DNA from: Deltaproteobacteria bacterium
GTDB lineage: Bacteria > Desulfobacterota > Desulfarculia > Adiutricales > Adiutricaceae
Direction: 5' to 3'
Assembly: GCA_031264145.1 (NCBI GenBank)
Contig: JAISEK010000082.1
Coordinates: 1-48,273 of the forward strand
Length of the DNA: 48,273 bases
This document shows positions 1 through 9,385 of the stretch, in pieces (position 1 is the stretch's first letter; the number at the start of each line of letters is the position of its first letter). Position numbers and translations under genes: made by a program. The notes below the pieces were generated by a model. It was not told the origin of the DNA and did no database searches. It saw only the letters and a program-made list of their open reading frames with translations.

Positions 1-435
1 TTTATATTCAAGATTTAATGAAAAAATATCTTTATCAGCATTTTTTATTATGTTATATTGATATAAATGAACTTTTTTCTTTATAAAATCATCGTTTGCA
101 GAAATATAATCTGATTCAGTAAATTCTGGAGCAATACAAATACCTATTTTTTCATTCCATTTAATGTTACTAATTTTAATTACTTTATTTATTTCTAGTT
201 CAATCTTGTCTTTGTATAGTTCTATAATGCTTAAGTAGTGCATTACTTGCCCAACTGTATGTCTATCTCTTATTTTTTTTAATTCAATGACACAAGGAAC
301 ATTTTTATTGTTTATTGCAAATATGTCTATACGTATATCTCCGATAGGCAATTCGCTTTTACAATATTTTAATCCAAAAGACATCGCATTTACGATTAAA
401 TAATTATTTATATCTTTTTCTTTGATATTATCCAT
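1..435 (-). CDS. NucS/DUF91-like PD-(D/E)xK nuclease, 3' end cut by window edge
   Basis: The minus-strand frame opens at an ATG at 433-435 and runs through position 1 without a stop, giving 145 residues of an incomplete protein. Residues 31-40 read IGDIRIDIFA and residues 47-53 read PCVIELK, followed by a Gln in VGQVMHYL near residue 63. The spacing of Asp37, Glu51-x-Lys53 and Gln63 fits the PD-(D/E)xK core of NucS/DUF91-type or related restriction nucleases, which cut DNA. An upstream in-frame TGA bounds the gene; no strong ribosome binding site is visible and a TTG two codons upstream is an alternative start. The gene is strongly AT-rich compared with the neighbouring genes, which suggests acquisition. 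The specific subfamily is uncertain. Confidence 0.65.
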   Translation of the reverse strand, partial: MDNIKEKDINNYLIVNAMSFGLKYCKSELPIGDIRIDIFAINNKNVPCVIELKKIRDRHTVGQVMHYLSIIELYKDKIELEINKVIKISNIKWNEKIGICIAPEFTESDYISANDDFIKKKVHLYQYNIIKNADKDIFSLNLEYK

Positions 436-1392
436 TATCAATTTACTTGTAAAAGTTATTAGGTTATATGTTTTAGAAAATTTAAGTGGGCCTCATTGCG
501 ATGATTACGCAGAAAGCCTTGAATACCGGCACGACCTGTGGCGAACTACATTTCGCTCCTGTTGTGAGGGAAAAATTCGCATATGGGAAAACAAAAGGGC
601 ATTTTCCAGAACTGCCCTTTGGACAAGAAAGGGCCAATGCTGTTCCTTGTGTCAATTCTTTGTATCACGGTGTCAATCAATTTGCAAGAAAAATACCATG
701 ATAGACCTAGGGCAAAAGCGTCAAAATAATTAATAATTTAAAAAACGTCAAAAATACGCTGGTTTTGGCATACTCTTTGCTTTGGCCTGCCCCAGGAGTC
801 GATATTCCATTGGCGGGGCAACTTCTTGAGGTGGTAGCTCTAAGATCAGGGCGAAAGCGTCAGTATTTTTCACGCAGAGCCTTTTTCCGGGCATTTTTGG
901 CAACATAATTGTTTAATGCCTATCCCGACACATTCTCCGCCATCCCTTTGCCGGCTCCATCTCCTTTTGTTTTCGCGTCAGGATGGCGTGCTGCCAATCC
1001 AGGCATTTCTCAACAGCCACATGATGTACGCATAGGTGGGGTGTTTACAGCATTCCTGGCCAAAGCCCATATCATGTCAAGTCTTATCTGCCTGGCCAGG
1101 GAGAACCGCACGGGCTGGTTCTCTCGACTGGCTTTGTTTTTGTCCGCACCGTGGCTCATATCAAGAATATGGTCGAGTCCAGTATTTCCCAGACCGACAG
1201 GTCGATGATTTTCATCAAAATTGATGAATATGTAAAAACACCTATAAAACCTAAAAATGACCAGGCGTGTCACCTATTACCAAGGCTTAACTTTAGCGGA
1301 TCTCAAAATATGGTTTTTCCATCCTACTCAAAATTGGTGTAAAATGGAACCCGCCCTGGAGCCTGTCGGCGGAAGGCCAGGGACCCTGGCGG
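436..1392. other. Gene-poor stretch
   Basis: About 950 bases with no convincing gene. Short open frames exist on both strands (for example 909-1208 and 1010-1273), but none has a credible ribosome binding site, recognisable motif or sustained codon bias. A similar short string (GGGCAAAAGCGTCAAAAT near 710 and GGGCGAAAGCGTCAGTAT near 850) occurs twice. The stretch may hold decayed mobile DNA, but I could not identify any family. Confidence 0.4.
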
Positions 1393-1398
1393 TATAAT
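1393..1398 (+). promoter_or_regulatory. Possible -10 element upstream of the beta-helix gene
   Basis: A perfect TATAAT stands out in GC-rich sequence 140 bases ahead of the next gene. No good -35 lies 16-18 bases upstream, so this is a weak call. Confidence 0.25.
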
Positions 1399-1537
1399 CG
1401 GTGCCGGAAGGTCTTGGCGGTGGACGACAGGACGGCCGTGCCACGGGGTCCCTGGCGAGGGCCGTCCCACCAGGGAAGGCCAGGCCGGCGGCCTGGGAGC
1501 CCATTGGCCATAAAGGCCAGGGAGTTTTCTATACACC

Positions 1538-2341
1538 ATGGAATGTTTCAGCCCCTACCACTTCTTTTCCCGCGCCGTGGACACCCGCCTGGCTGGCCTT
1601 TTGGCCGCCACCGAGTGCGTCTGGGACCTCCTGCCTGCCATCGAAGAGGCCATCCGCCAGACCATCGAGCCCAACGTGGCCCAGATAGTCAAAAATGGCC
1701 CACTGGTCACCGAGCCGGTGGCCATCCATTCCGGCCAGGCGGTCACGAGGGTCTCCTTCCGTCTCGACGGCCCAGATGGCCGGTTCGTCTGCCACAAGGA
1801 CGGAGAGGAGCTAGCCGGCGCGGCCCTCATCCTGCCAGGGGCCTTCCTGGCCGACGAGCTCATTGAGATTGGCCCCGGTGCCCTGGTGGAGACAGGGGCC
1901 ATGATCAAGGGCCCGGCCATCATCGGCCCAGGGACCGAGGTCAGGCAGGCCGCCTACGTCCGGGGCTCGGTCCTGGCCGGGGAGGGCTGCGTCATCGGCC
2001 ACGCCACCGAGGCCAAGAACACCGTGATGCTCCCGGGGGCCAAGGCCGGCCACTTCGCCTACCTGGGGGACAGCGTCCTGGGGGCCGGGGTGAACCTGGG
2101 GGCCGGCACCAAGCTGGCCAACCTCAAGATGCTGGACAGCCCCTACCGCTTCGTGGCCGATGGCCAGACCAGGCTGGTCAACATCCGGAAGTTCGGGGCC
2201 ATCCTTGGGGACCGGGTCGAGACTGGCTGCAACAGCGTCACCAGCCCTGGGGTCCTGGTCGGCCCCGGCTCGAAGGTCCTCCCCAACGTGACCGTCAAGG
2301 CCGGCTTCTATCCCTCCCACAGCCTCATCAGGGACAAATAG
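1538..2341 (+). CDS. Left-handed beta-helix (hexapeptide repeat) nucleotidyltransferase-like protein
   Basis: A 267-residue protein. From about residue 95 to the end it shows imperfect hexapeptide repeats typical of a left-handed parallel beta-helix, such as IGPGALVETGAMIKGPAIIG, VLAGEGCVIGHATEAKN and VLVGPGSKVLPNVTVKAG. The repeats resemble the C-terminal half of GlmU-type UDP-GlcNAc or sugar-phosphate nucleotidyltransferases, in which the helix carries acyltransferase activity on a sugar nucleotide. No N-terminal Rossmann pyrophosphorylase domain (GxGTRM motif) is present, so this is a stand-alone beta-helix protein and the exact substrate cannot be named. The ATG at 1538 follows a GGGAG about a dozen bases upstream. 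The gene is GC-rich like the next one and is followed by its own spacer. Confidence 0.75.
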   Translation: MECFSPYHFFSRAVDTRLAGLLAATECVWDLLPAIEEAIRQTIEPNVAQIVKNGPLVTEPVAIHSGQAVTRVSFRLDGPDGRFVCHKDGEELAGAALILPGAFLADELIEIGPGALVETGAMIKGPAIIGPGTEVRQAAYVRGSVLAGEGCVIGHATEAKNTVMLPGAKAGHFAYLGDSVLGAGVNLGAGTKLANLKMLDSPYRFVADGQTRLVNIRKFGAILGDRVETGCNSVTSPGVLVGPGSKVLPNVTVKAGFYPSHSLIRDK

Positions 2342-2419
2342 GAGCCCTGCCCCCTAGGCTGGCGTCTCCATTGGGCTTTAGCCGCGCCTGGATATTCGAC
2401 TGCTGGGCCTGCCGGCCGT

Positions 2420-2448
2420 TTGCGGCCCGATGTCTTGTCGGGTATAAT
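2420..2448 (+). promoter_or_regulatory. Sigma-70-like promoter for the Type ISP-like gene
   Basis: TTGCGG at 2420-2425 and TATAAT at 2443-2448 are separated by 17 bases, about 210 bases ahead of the ATG at 2657. The -10 is a perfect match in otherwise GC-rich DNA. The 2342-2656 spacer holds no other gene I can support; the main frame can be extended upstream to 2420, but that extension is low-complexity and includes the promoter. Confidence 0.45.
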
Positions 2449-2656
2449 GCCGCATGGTCGCCCATTATCGGTCAATTGCGTCCCCGGAACGCCCTGGGCG
2501 CCGAGTTCGCCGGCCTCATGGCCTGCGGTGGCCCCGAAGGCCATGCCCGGCCAGGATCTTTTCGTCACGGAAGGGTCATCGGGGACCAGTATGTCCCCGG
2601 CCGAGCCAGGGCCATTCCCCCATCTGGCGCATCCCCTTCCTGGACCATATCCAGCC

Positions 2657-5600
2657 ATGAATTTCCTCGCGACACTGGACGACTATCGGTCCCGTCCCGG
2701 GCAGAGGCCGGCCTTCCCTGAGCTGGTGGCCGGCTTCCTGGCCTCCCATCCTGTCTACGACCAATTGTTCGTCCGTTCCTGGCCCCTGGACCGCTGCCCC
2801 ATGAGGGAGGCCCTGGGAGGGCCGGACGCCGGCGTCGACGTCGTCCTTGAGACCAAGGCGGGCCGGTTCTGGGCCGTCCACGCCAGGAGCGGGGTGGCCG
2901 GGGAGGCCGTGGGCCAGGGGGAGGTCCGGGCCTTCCTCGCCGCGACGGGCGCGCCCTTCCCGGACGGGGCCGGCGGGCGGGCCAGTTTTGAGGCCAGGCT
3001 CTGGCTCTCGGGCCCCGAGGCCTGGACCCCGGAGGCCGAGGATGTGGCCAGGAACCGGGGCGATCCCTTCCGGGCCGGCCCTTGGCCGGGCCTGGTGCCC
3101 TTCCTGCGTCTTGGCCCGGCCGAGTTGGAATCGGCCCCGGTCGACTGGGCCAGGCTCCGGGAGGGCCTGACCGGACCAGCGGCCAGGGTCCCCAGGAAGG
3201 AACTCCTGCCACACCAGGAAAAGGCCCTCTCGCGAGTCATGTCGCATCTCGCCCGCCAGGGCCGGGGACAGCTGCTCATGCCCGGCTGGACGGGCAAGGC
3301 CCTGGTGGCCCTGAGGGCGGCCGAGGGCCTTTTGCGGGGCCGGGGGCTGGCCATCTTCCTGGCCCCGTCCGCGGCCCTGGTCGGCCAGGCCCTTAGCGAG
3401 TGGGCGTCCGGGGCCAGGACGCCCTTCCAGCCGATCTGCGTCTGCCAGGCCGGGGAGCCGCCGGACCTGCCGGGGTCCGGGCTGCCCCTCCCGTCATCCG
3501 CCCAGGTCCCGGACATCATGGGGAGGCTCAGGGACGCGGCCAGGTTCTGGCCCGGGAGGCCGGTGGCCGTCTTCTCCTCCTTCGGGGCCCTGGACAGGCT
3601 GGCCGAGGCCCTGCGCCTGGCGGCCCTGGAGGCTGACCTCCTGGTCTGCGGCGAGGCCCACCTGGCGGGCCACGGCGGACCTGCCTGGCCTGGACTGGCC
3701 AGGATCCACGGGAACTCGTTCATGAGGGCGAAAAGGCGGCTTTACCTCTCGGCCACGCCCAAAATCTTCGGCGACCGCTCCAAGGGACGGGCCCAGGGGC
3801 ACGGCGTCCCGGTCTGCTCCATGGACGACGAGAGGCTCTTCGGTCCGGTCATCCACCGCCTGGGCCTCGGGGAGGCCGTAGGGGCGGGCCTGGCCTCGGA
3901 CTACCGGGTCCTGGTCCTGGCCGTCAGCAGGGCCGAGATACCCGACGGCGTGGTCGACTGGCTTCGCGGGGCCGGCCAGGCCACCGATCTCGACGAGGTC
4001 GCCCGTCTGGTGGCCGTCCTCCATGCCCTGTCCAAGGACGTGGCCCTCGAATCCGGCCTTCTCTCGTCGGCCGAGCCCGGGCCCATCTCCAGGTGCCTGG
4101 CCTTCTGCGGGAGCCAGGAGGAGGCCAGGGCGGCGGCGGCGGGCCTGGCCCTCATCCGGCAGGCCTGGCTCTCGGTCCTCCCCCCTGGGGCCGGCGCTGG
4201 CCTTGCGGCCGTGAGGGCCGAGCATTGCCTTGGCCTGGATGCCTGCCCCGGGTCACTGGACGACGTCGAGGGGGAGTGCCTGGTCCTCTGCCAGGCCGGC
4301 TGCCCCAACGGGGACCAGGCCCTCCCAGCCCCGGACGCGGTCATATTGTTGGCCGCCCCCCGCTCGGAGACGGAGGCCATCGCGGCGGTGGCCCCGGCCA
4401 TGCGCCCGGCCCCAGGCAAGGGGCGGGGCCACGTGGTCATCCCGGTGGTCCTCCCGCCCTACGTCCGGCCAGAGGAGGCCCTGGGCGGCTCGGGCAAGGC
4501 CTTCGAGCCGGTCTGGATGGTCCTTGACGCCCTGAGGGCCCTCGACGACCGCTTCGGGGCCACCATGAGCAAGACGCGCTTCGACGAGGTCAGGCCCTCA
4601 TGCGGGGGCTCCCTGGCCCTCGGCGCTCTCCCCGGGTCGTCCTGGGGCACCCCGGACGGCCAGGGGATCGGGGCCCTGCGCGAGGCCTTTTTCGCTCGTC
4701 TGGCCGACCGGACCGGCAGCCGCCAGAATCTCCTGCGGCTGTCCCGCAAGGCCGGTGCCCTGGCCGACGGCCTCGTCCGGGACATCCTGGCCCTGGCCAG
4801 GAAGGAGGGCCCCGGCCGAGATGAGTTCGCCGATTTCCTGGAAAACGTCAGGAAGACCCTCAACCCGGCCATAGCCCCGGCCGAGGCCGCCGAGCTACTG
4901 GCCCAGCACCTGGTCTCCAGGCCCGTCCTCGAGGCGCTGTTCGCCGACGGCCCGGGCCTGCGGGACGACCTCGCGGCCCAGGCGCTGGACCGGATGTCCG
5001 GGATCCTCCGGGCCCCAGGCCATGGGCGGTTTTCAGGGGCCCTGGTGGCCGGCGAGGTGGCCGGCCTGGACGACAGCCGGGCCAGGCGGCGGGCCCTGGG
5101 CGCCGTCTACGAGGACTTCCTCAGCAAGGCCTTCCCCAGGACCGCCGAGACGCTGGGCCCCGTCTTCACCCCGGAGGAGGTGGTCGATTTCGTCAACAGG
5201 TCGGCCGACCGGATCATGGAGAGGGAGTTCGGCCGGAGGCTGGCCGACCGGGACGTCCACATCCTGGACCCCTTCGCCGGGACCGGGACCTTCATCGCCC
5301 GGCTCATGGAGACGGGCCTCGTGGGCCGGGGAGAGGAGCTGGCCGAGAAGTACCGCTCCGGCCTCCATGCCAACGAGACGGTCCTCCTGGCCTACTACAT
5401 GGCGGGCCTCAACATCGGGACCTCCTTCCGGGCCCTGGGCGGGGACGCCGGGGAGGGCCCCTTCCCTGGCCTGTGCCTGGCCGACACCTTCCGCCTGGTC
5501 GACGAGCAGGCCGAGTTCAAGGAGGAGTTCCGGGGGGAGGAGCCGAGCAAGATCCGGAGGGAGATATTTCCCTGGAACTCCGCCAGGGTGGCCCGCCAGA

Positions 5601-7471
5601 TGGCCCTGCCCGTCTCGGTCATCCTCGGCACCCCGCCATTCCGCGTGGGCCAGAGGTCGGCCAACGCCAACGCCCAGAACATCATCTACACGAAGCTCCA
5701 CGCCGAGATTCTTCTGTCATACGCCCGCAGGTCCAGGGCGGAGGACAGGAGGTCCCTCTACGATTCCCACGTCAAGGCCATCCGCTGGGCCACCGACCGC
5801 CTCGATCCCAGAAGGGGCGGGCTGGTCGCCTTCGTCACCGACTCCGGCTGGCTTGGCGGGGCGGCCATGGACGGCCTCCGCAAGACCCTGGCCGAGGATT
5901 TCGACCGGATCTACGTCCTAGACCTGAGGGGCGGGGGGCGGGACGGGGGGCAGGGGCCAGGGCGGGAGGGCGACGGAATCCTCGGCCCGGGCAGCCGGAG
6001 GTCCGTGGCCATCGTCTTCCTCATAAGAAAGCCCCTGTCCGGCCGGAAGGTCCCCAGGCGGGCGGTGATCTTCTACCACGGGGTCGGGGACTTCCTCTCC
6101 CGGGAGGAGAAGCTGGGGCTCCTGGCCAGCCTGGGCGACGTCTTCGCTCCCGGCCTGGAGTGGGAGACCATAGAGCCGAGCCGGGATGGGGACTGGATAA
6201 ACAGGAGGGTACCCCTGTTCGAGAGGCTCATGGCCTTCGGGACCAGGGACCGCCAGGAGTACCGCTCGGTCTTTTCCGGCAACTTCTCCCCCGGCTTCCA
6301 GGCCTCCAGGGACGCCTGGTGCTACAACTCCTCGAGGCGGAGGCTCGAGGAGAACATGCGGGCCACCATCGGCTTCTACAACGAGAGCCTGGCCAAGTTC
6401 GAGGGCCTGCCCTTCAACGAGCGGAAGAAGGCCCACGTCCCGGTGGACAAGGCCAGGATCGGCTGGTCGGCCTCGCTCATGCGCCACTTCTTCATCGGCC
6501 GGAAGGCCGCGTTTGGCGGCGAAAACATATTCGTCTCGGTCTACAGGCCGTTCCTCAAGCGGCATCTGTACAACGACGGCATGTTCAACGGCGGCCGGAA
6601 TCCCATGTCCGGCTACTTCCCGACCCCCGGGCATGGGAACCTCGTCATCTGCGTCGGCGGCAGGGGAGGGGAGTTCTCGGCCCTGATGGTCGACGCCGTC
6701 CCTGACTGCCAGCTGCTGCCAGACTGCCGGTGCTTTCCCCTCTACCGCTACCAGGAGCACATGGGGGGCAGAAAATTCCTGCCGGGGCCCTGGGTCCTCC
6801 ATGACGACCGCTTCGCCAGGATGGAGACCGTCACCGGCTTCGCCCTGGAGGAGTTCCGGGCCGGGTACCGCCCCAGGCCAGGCCGGGACGGGAGCATCAC
6901 GTTCGCCCCGGCGATCAGGGCGGAGGACGTCTTCTTCTACGCCTACGGGATCCTCCACTCCGGGGACTACCGGCGGGCCTTCGCCGCCGATCTCGCCTAT
7001 GGCCTGCCCAGGCTGCCCCTGGTCGACGGGGCCGACGACTTCTGGGCCTTCTCCAGGGCCGGCCGGGCCCTGGCCGATCTTCACCTGAACTATGAGACCG
7101 TGGCCCCATTCCCGGGTGTCCGGGTGACGGGCCTGGAAACTGGCGACCTGTCCGTCGTCCGGATGGCCTTCGCCGGCGAGGGCGACAAATCGGCGGTGCG
7201 CCTGAACCCAAGCGTGACCATCTCCGGCATCCCACCGGACGCCTATGGCTACGCCCTAAACGGCAAGCCGGCCCTGGAGTGGGTCATGGACGGCTACCGG
7301 GCCACGACCGACGGGGAGACCGGACTGGCCAACGACCCCGACGACTGGGGCAGGGAGCAGGCAAGGCCAGGTTACGCCCTGGACCTGTTCAGACGGCTGA
7401 TAACGGTGAGCCTGGGGACGCTGGAGATTGTGGCGGGGCTGCCGAGGATCGACTTTCGTTTCCCCGTCTAG
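2657..7471 (+). CDS. Type ISP restriction-modification-like protein with degenerate catalytic motifs
   Basis: A 1604-residue protein, the usual size of single-chain Type ISP enzymes (LlaGI/LlaBIII type), which combine an Mrr-like nuclease, a superfamily 2 helicase, an N6-adenine methylase and a target-recognition domain. The ATG at 2657 begins MNFLATLDDYRS; the frame is open upstream to 2420, but that stretch does not look coding. Domain order is intact. Nuclease: Asp61, but HAR at 75-77 where QxK is expected. Helicase: motif I is GWTGKA (210-215) instead of GTGKT, motif II is GEAH (332-335) instead of DEAH, SATP (365-368) is kept, and motif VI reads AAVAPAMRP (576-584) instead of QxxGRxxR. 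Methylase: motif I DPFAGTGTF (871-879) is kept, but motif IV is TPPF (992-995) instead of NPPY. The C-terminal recognition region is well preserved (VTISGIPPDAYGYALNGK). The reading frame is unbroken. It is either a repurposed binding protein or a recently inactivated enzyme. Confidence 0.85.
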   Translation: MNFLATLDDYRSRPGQRPAFPELVAGFLASHPVYDQLFVRSWPLDRCPMREALGGPDAGVDVVLETKAGRFWAVHARSGVAGEAVGQGEVRAFLAATGAPFPDGAGGRASFEARLWLSGPEAWTPEAEDVARNRGDPFRAGPWPGLVPFLRLGPAELESAPVDWARLREGLTGPAARVPRKELLPHQEKALSRVMSHLARQGRGQLLMPGWTGKALVALRAAEGLLRGRGLAIFLAPSAALVGQALSEWASGARTPFQPICVCQAGEPPDLPGSGLPLPSSAQVPDIMGRLRDAARFWPGRPVAVFSSFGALDRLAEALRLAALEADLLVCGEAHLAGHGGPAWPGLARIHGNSFMRAKRRLYLSATPKIFGDRSKGRAQGHGVPVCSMDDERLFGPVIHRLGLGEAVGAGLASDYRVLVLAVSRAEIPDGVVDWLRGAGQATDLDEVARLVAVLHALSKDVALESGLLSSAEPGPISRCLAFCGSQEEARAAAAGLALIRQAWLSVLPPGAGAGLAAVRAEHCLGLDACPGSLDDVEGECLVLCQAGCPNGDQALPAPDAVILLAAPRSETEAIAAVAPAMRPAPGKGRGHVVIPVVLPPYVRPEEALGGSGKAFEPVWMVLDALRALDDRFGATMSKTRFDEVRPSCGGSLALGALPGSSWGTPDGQGIGALREAFFARLADRTGSRQNLLRLSRKAGALADGLVRDILALARKEGPGRDEFADFLENVRKTLNPAIAPAEAAELLAQHLVSRPVLEALFADGPGLRDDLAAQALDRMSGILRAPGHGRFSGALVAGEVAGLDDSRARRRALGAVYEDFLSKAFPRTAETLGPVFTPEEVVDFVNRSADRIMEREFGRRLADRDVHILDPFAGTGTFIARLMETGLVGRGEELAEKYRSGLHANETVLLAYYMAGLNIGTSFRALGGDAGEGPFPGLCLADTFRLVDEQAEFKEEFRGEEPSKIRREIFPWNSARVARQMALPVSVILGTPPFRVGQRSANANAQNIIYTKLHAEILLSYARRSRAEDRRSLYDSHVKAIRWATDRLDPRRGGLVAFVTDSGWLGGAAMDGLRKTLAEDFDRIYVLDLRGGGRDGGQGPGREGDGILGPGSRRSVAIVFLIRKPLSGRKVPRRAVIFYHGVGDFLSREEKLGLLASLGDVFAPGLEWETIEPSRDGDWINRRVPLFERLMAFGTRDRQEYRSVFSGNFSPGFQASRDAWCYNSSRRRLEENMRATIGFYNESLAKFEGLPFNERKKAHVPVDKARIGWSASLMRHFFIGRKAAFGGENIFVSVYRPFLKRHLYNDGMFNGGRNPMSGYFPTPGHGNLVICVGGRGGEFSALMVDAVPDCQLLPDCRCFPLYRYQEHMGGRKFLPGPWVLHDDRFARMETVTGFALEEFRAGYRPRPGRDGSITFAPAIRAEDVFFYAYGILHSGDYRRAFAADLAYGLPRLPLVDGADDFWAFSRAGRALADLHLNYETVAPFPGVRVTGLETGDLSVVRMAFAGEGDKSAVRLNPSVTISGIPPDAYGYALNGKPALEWVMDGYRATTDGETGLANDPDDWGREQARPGYALDLFRRLITVSLGTLEIVAGLPRIDFRFPV

Positions 7472-7655
7472 GAGCATTGGTGTTCAGTCAATAGGGAAAA
7501 GAGAGGTTCAAGGTGGAAGAAGAGCAGTTATAGGCCAAGACGACGAGGAGAAAAGCTCAATCACCGACGCAACTCTGCGGCAAGCGTGCATTCACGTGAA
7601 ATGAAAAGCCAACCACGACAGTCTTGCGTACAGCCCATATTTTATGAATGAGGGG

Positions 7656-7690
7656 TGATGCCGTCCGCTGGCATCATGAGTAGTTTTTTG
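7656..7690 (+). terminator. Possible Rho-independent terminator
   Basis: TGATGCC (7656-7662) and GGCATCA (7670-7676) form a perfect 7-bp stem with a 7-base loop. Seven bases later comes TTTTTT. It lies downstream of the Type ISP-like gene. The distance between stem and T-run is longer than ideal. The rest of the 7472-7765 spacer shows nothing recognisable. Confidence 0.4.
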
Positions 7691-7765
7691 AGATTTGCTC
7701 GCTCCTGGGACCACAAAGCACCGATGAGATGAAGTGATGGTCAGGAGGCGAATGCGCCCGCCTGT

Positions 7766-8652
7766 TTACAGCTTCAGGTCCAGACCGCTGGCTTTTTCCT
7801 CCAGCATCTTCTCGATGATGTCGGCGATGTAGCTGCCGGCCTCCACGGCCGGGGCGCCTTGTCGGTGAATGTTGGAGACCACGGTGCGGCGGGCCCCCGG
7901 CATGTCCAAGGTGGCCTTGTAGGCCAGGTAGGCGCTCATGCTCTCGGCGGTTATGAGGCCGGGCCGTTCGCCGATGAGGGCGCAGACCACTTCGGCGCCG
8001 GTGATTTCGCTAATCGCATCCTCGGTGCCCACCCGAGCGTACTGCACGAAGAACGGCGCGCAGGGCTTGACGTTGATGCGGGCCAGCCCTCCGGCGATGG
8101 CCTTGTAGGCGTCCATGGCGTTGGTGGTCACGGCCGTGGTCGAAAGGCCGTCGGCCACGTAGATCACCACCTTGTTGTCCGAGCCCACGTGGGCCTTGAT
8201 TTTCTTGGCTTCCTTGTCATCGAACTGGCGGCCGAGGTCGGGCCGGGTTAGATAGATGTCCTTGTTCTCGCACTTGGTCTTGAAGCGCTGGAGGCTGTGC
8301 TCCTTTATCCAGTCCTCGGAAACGTCGGTGAAGACCGCGTCCATGGCCACGGCGTGGTCAGCCCGAAAGCGCAGTAAGGTCTCGGTGAGGTAGCGCGGTC
8401 CGGCCCGCCAGACCGCAATGCGGGCCGGGGTGGTCTTGCGCATGCCCTTGAGGGCCTCGGGATTGTGGGGATTGGGCACCTTGATGACGTCCTGCAGATC
8501 CAAGGCCCCGAGGTCCGGGAGGCCCTCGGCGTTGCCGGAGGCATAGGCCGTCTTCCGCTTCCCGCCCGCTGCGGTGGCCGGGGCCGGAAGCTTGCCCCCA
8601 TTTCCGGCAAGATGGCCTTGATGGCTTCCTTCAGTTCGTGTTCCGTGGCCAT
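7766..8652 (-). pseudogene. eutC: Ethanolamine ammonia-lyase small subunit, frameshifted
   Basis: EutC pairs with EutB in the adenosylcobalamin-dependent lyase that splits ethanolamine into acetaldehyde and ammonia. The body of the protein is clear: LDLQDVIKVPNPHNPEALKG, RPDLGRQFDD, VIYVADGLSTTAV, LIGERPGLITAESMSAYLAY and the C-terminal IADIIEKMLEEKASG. The true N-terminus (MATEHELKEAIKAILPEMG, ATG at 8650-8652, preceded by AAGGGGGT) is in a different frame from the rest. The switch falls at CCCCC, 8595-8599 on the plus strand. One extra base there would restore a 295-residue protein, the normal EutC length. The cause may be mutation, slippage or a base-calling error. No eutB or microcompartment gene is in the window. 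Confidence 0.85.
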
Positions 8653-9133
8653 TGTCTACCCCCTTGGCATATCTGTACGGCTGCTGGCGATTGCCTCTGG
8701 CCCCAACGCCTGGCCGGCCGGCGGCGAACGTCTGCGGGACGCCAGGCGGCCTCGTTTTCGGATCGCCTGGGAGCCTGGCCACTATGCGTGGCAGCCGGGA
8801 TAACTGTCAGTGGCCTTGGCCAGGATTTCGGCAAGGTCCATGAAGGCGTGAATTTACCCTGACAGAATGGTTTTGGGAAACATGCGGCATCCTCAGTCAA
8901 TCAGCGGGATTCGAGGTCGATGCAAAACCCCCCCGTGACCCAGAATGACCTGTTTATGGTATCTATTGTCAGGGTTTTAAAACTGCGGAATTAAAAGAAT
9001 AGGGCTTTTATACTGGAGACCTGAATGATTTGCCAAATGTGCCAGCGATAGGCTTTGAGTACTTGCAAAAAGACATGGCAGATCTTTTAGGCATTGGGTA
9101 TATCTCAAAAATTTTACTGATTATTTCAACCGA
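8653..9133. other. Gene-poor stretch upstream of eutC
   Basis: No complete gene could be supported. On the minus strand a short frame beginning MDLAEILAKATDSY near 8843 stops after 19 codons and may be a remnant. From about 9089 the plus strand already reads as part of the transposase-like remnant that follows. A run of seven C residues occurs near 8929. Confidence 0.3.
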
Positions 9134-9385
9134 ATGCGCCCGTACATACCAAACTATTCCATGCTGACCTGCCTTGGTCTAAGAAATTCAAGCGATCTGG
9201 TTGAAAAGGCCAACGACCTGGTGATGGCCAAACGTCAGAAACATGATGTTATGGCTTGGTCAAAAGAAGGTTCAGTGGGGCTAGCCTCGGTCTCATCAGC
9301 CTGTCTTAATGGTGTGATTTAGTCGTGGACCAGGCATGCCATGATTCCGATGAGGCCAATTCCGATTCTGGCCACGGCAGTATAG
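9134..9385 (+). pseudogene. C-terminal remnant of a transposase-like gene (copy 1)
   Basis: The frame reads through RPYIPNYSMLTCLGL and KRQKHDVMAWSKEGSVG, then meets a TAG at about 9320. Past that stop, the same frame continues as SWTRHAMIPMRPIPILATAV to a TAG at 9383-9385. The second copy at 48134-48273 has GAG (Glu) where this copy has the early TAG, so this copy carries a nonsense mutation. The similarity continues about 35 bases past the gene end (GCACAGGTGGAA in both). A Trp-Ser-x-Glu-Gly string near the C-terminus and two dispersed copies suggest an insertion-sequence transposase, but I cannot name the family with confidence. Confidence 0.5.

Noticed and set aside
422-733. Plus-strand open frames of 71-103 codons
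   Set aside because: No ribosome site, unusual Cys/Arg content, overlapping alternative frames; looks like chance.
909-1342. Several overlapping short frames on both strands
   Set aside because: None shows a family motif or consistent codon bias.
2565-7088. Long open frames opposite or out of phase with the Type ISP-like gene (for example 5918-7084 minus, 5473-6705 plus)
   Set aside because: Shadows of high GC coding sequence: low complexity in Pro, Gly, Arg and no motifs.
8631-8900. Minus-strand 89-codon frame overlapping the eutC start
   Set aside because: Arg/Pro-rich, no ribosome site, overlaps the true eutC start in another frame.
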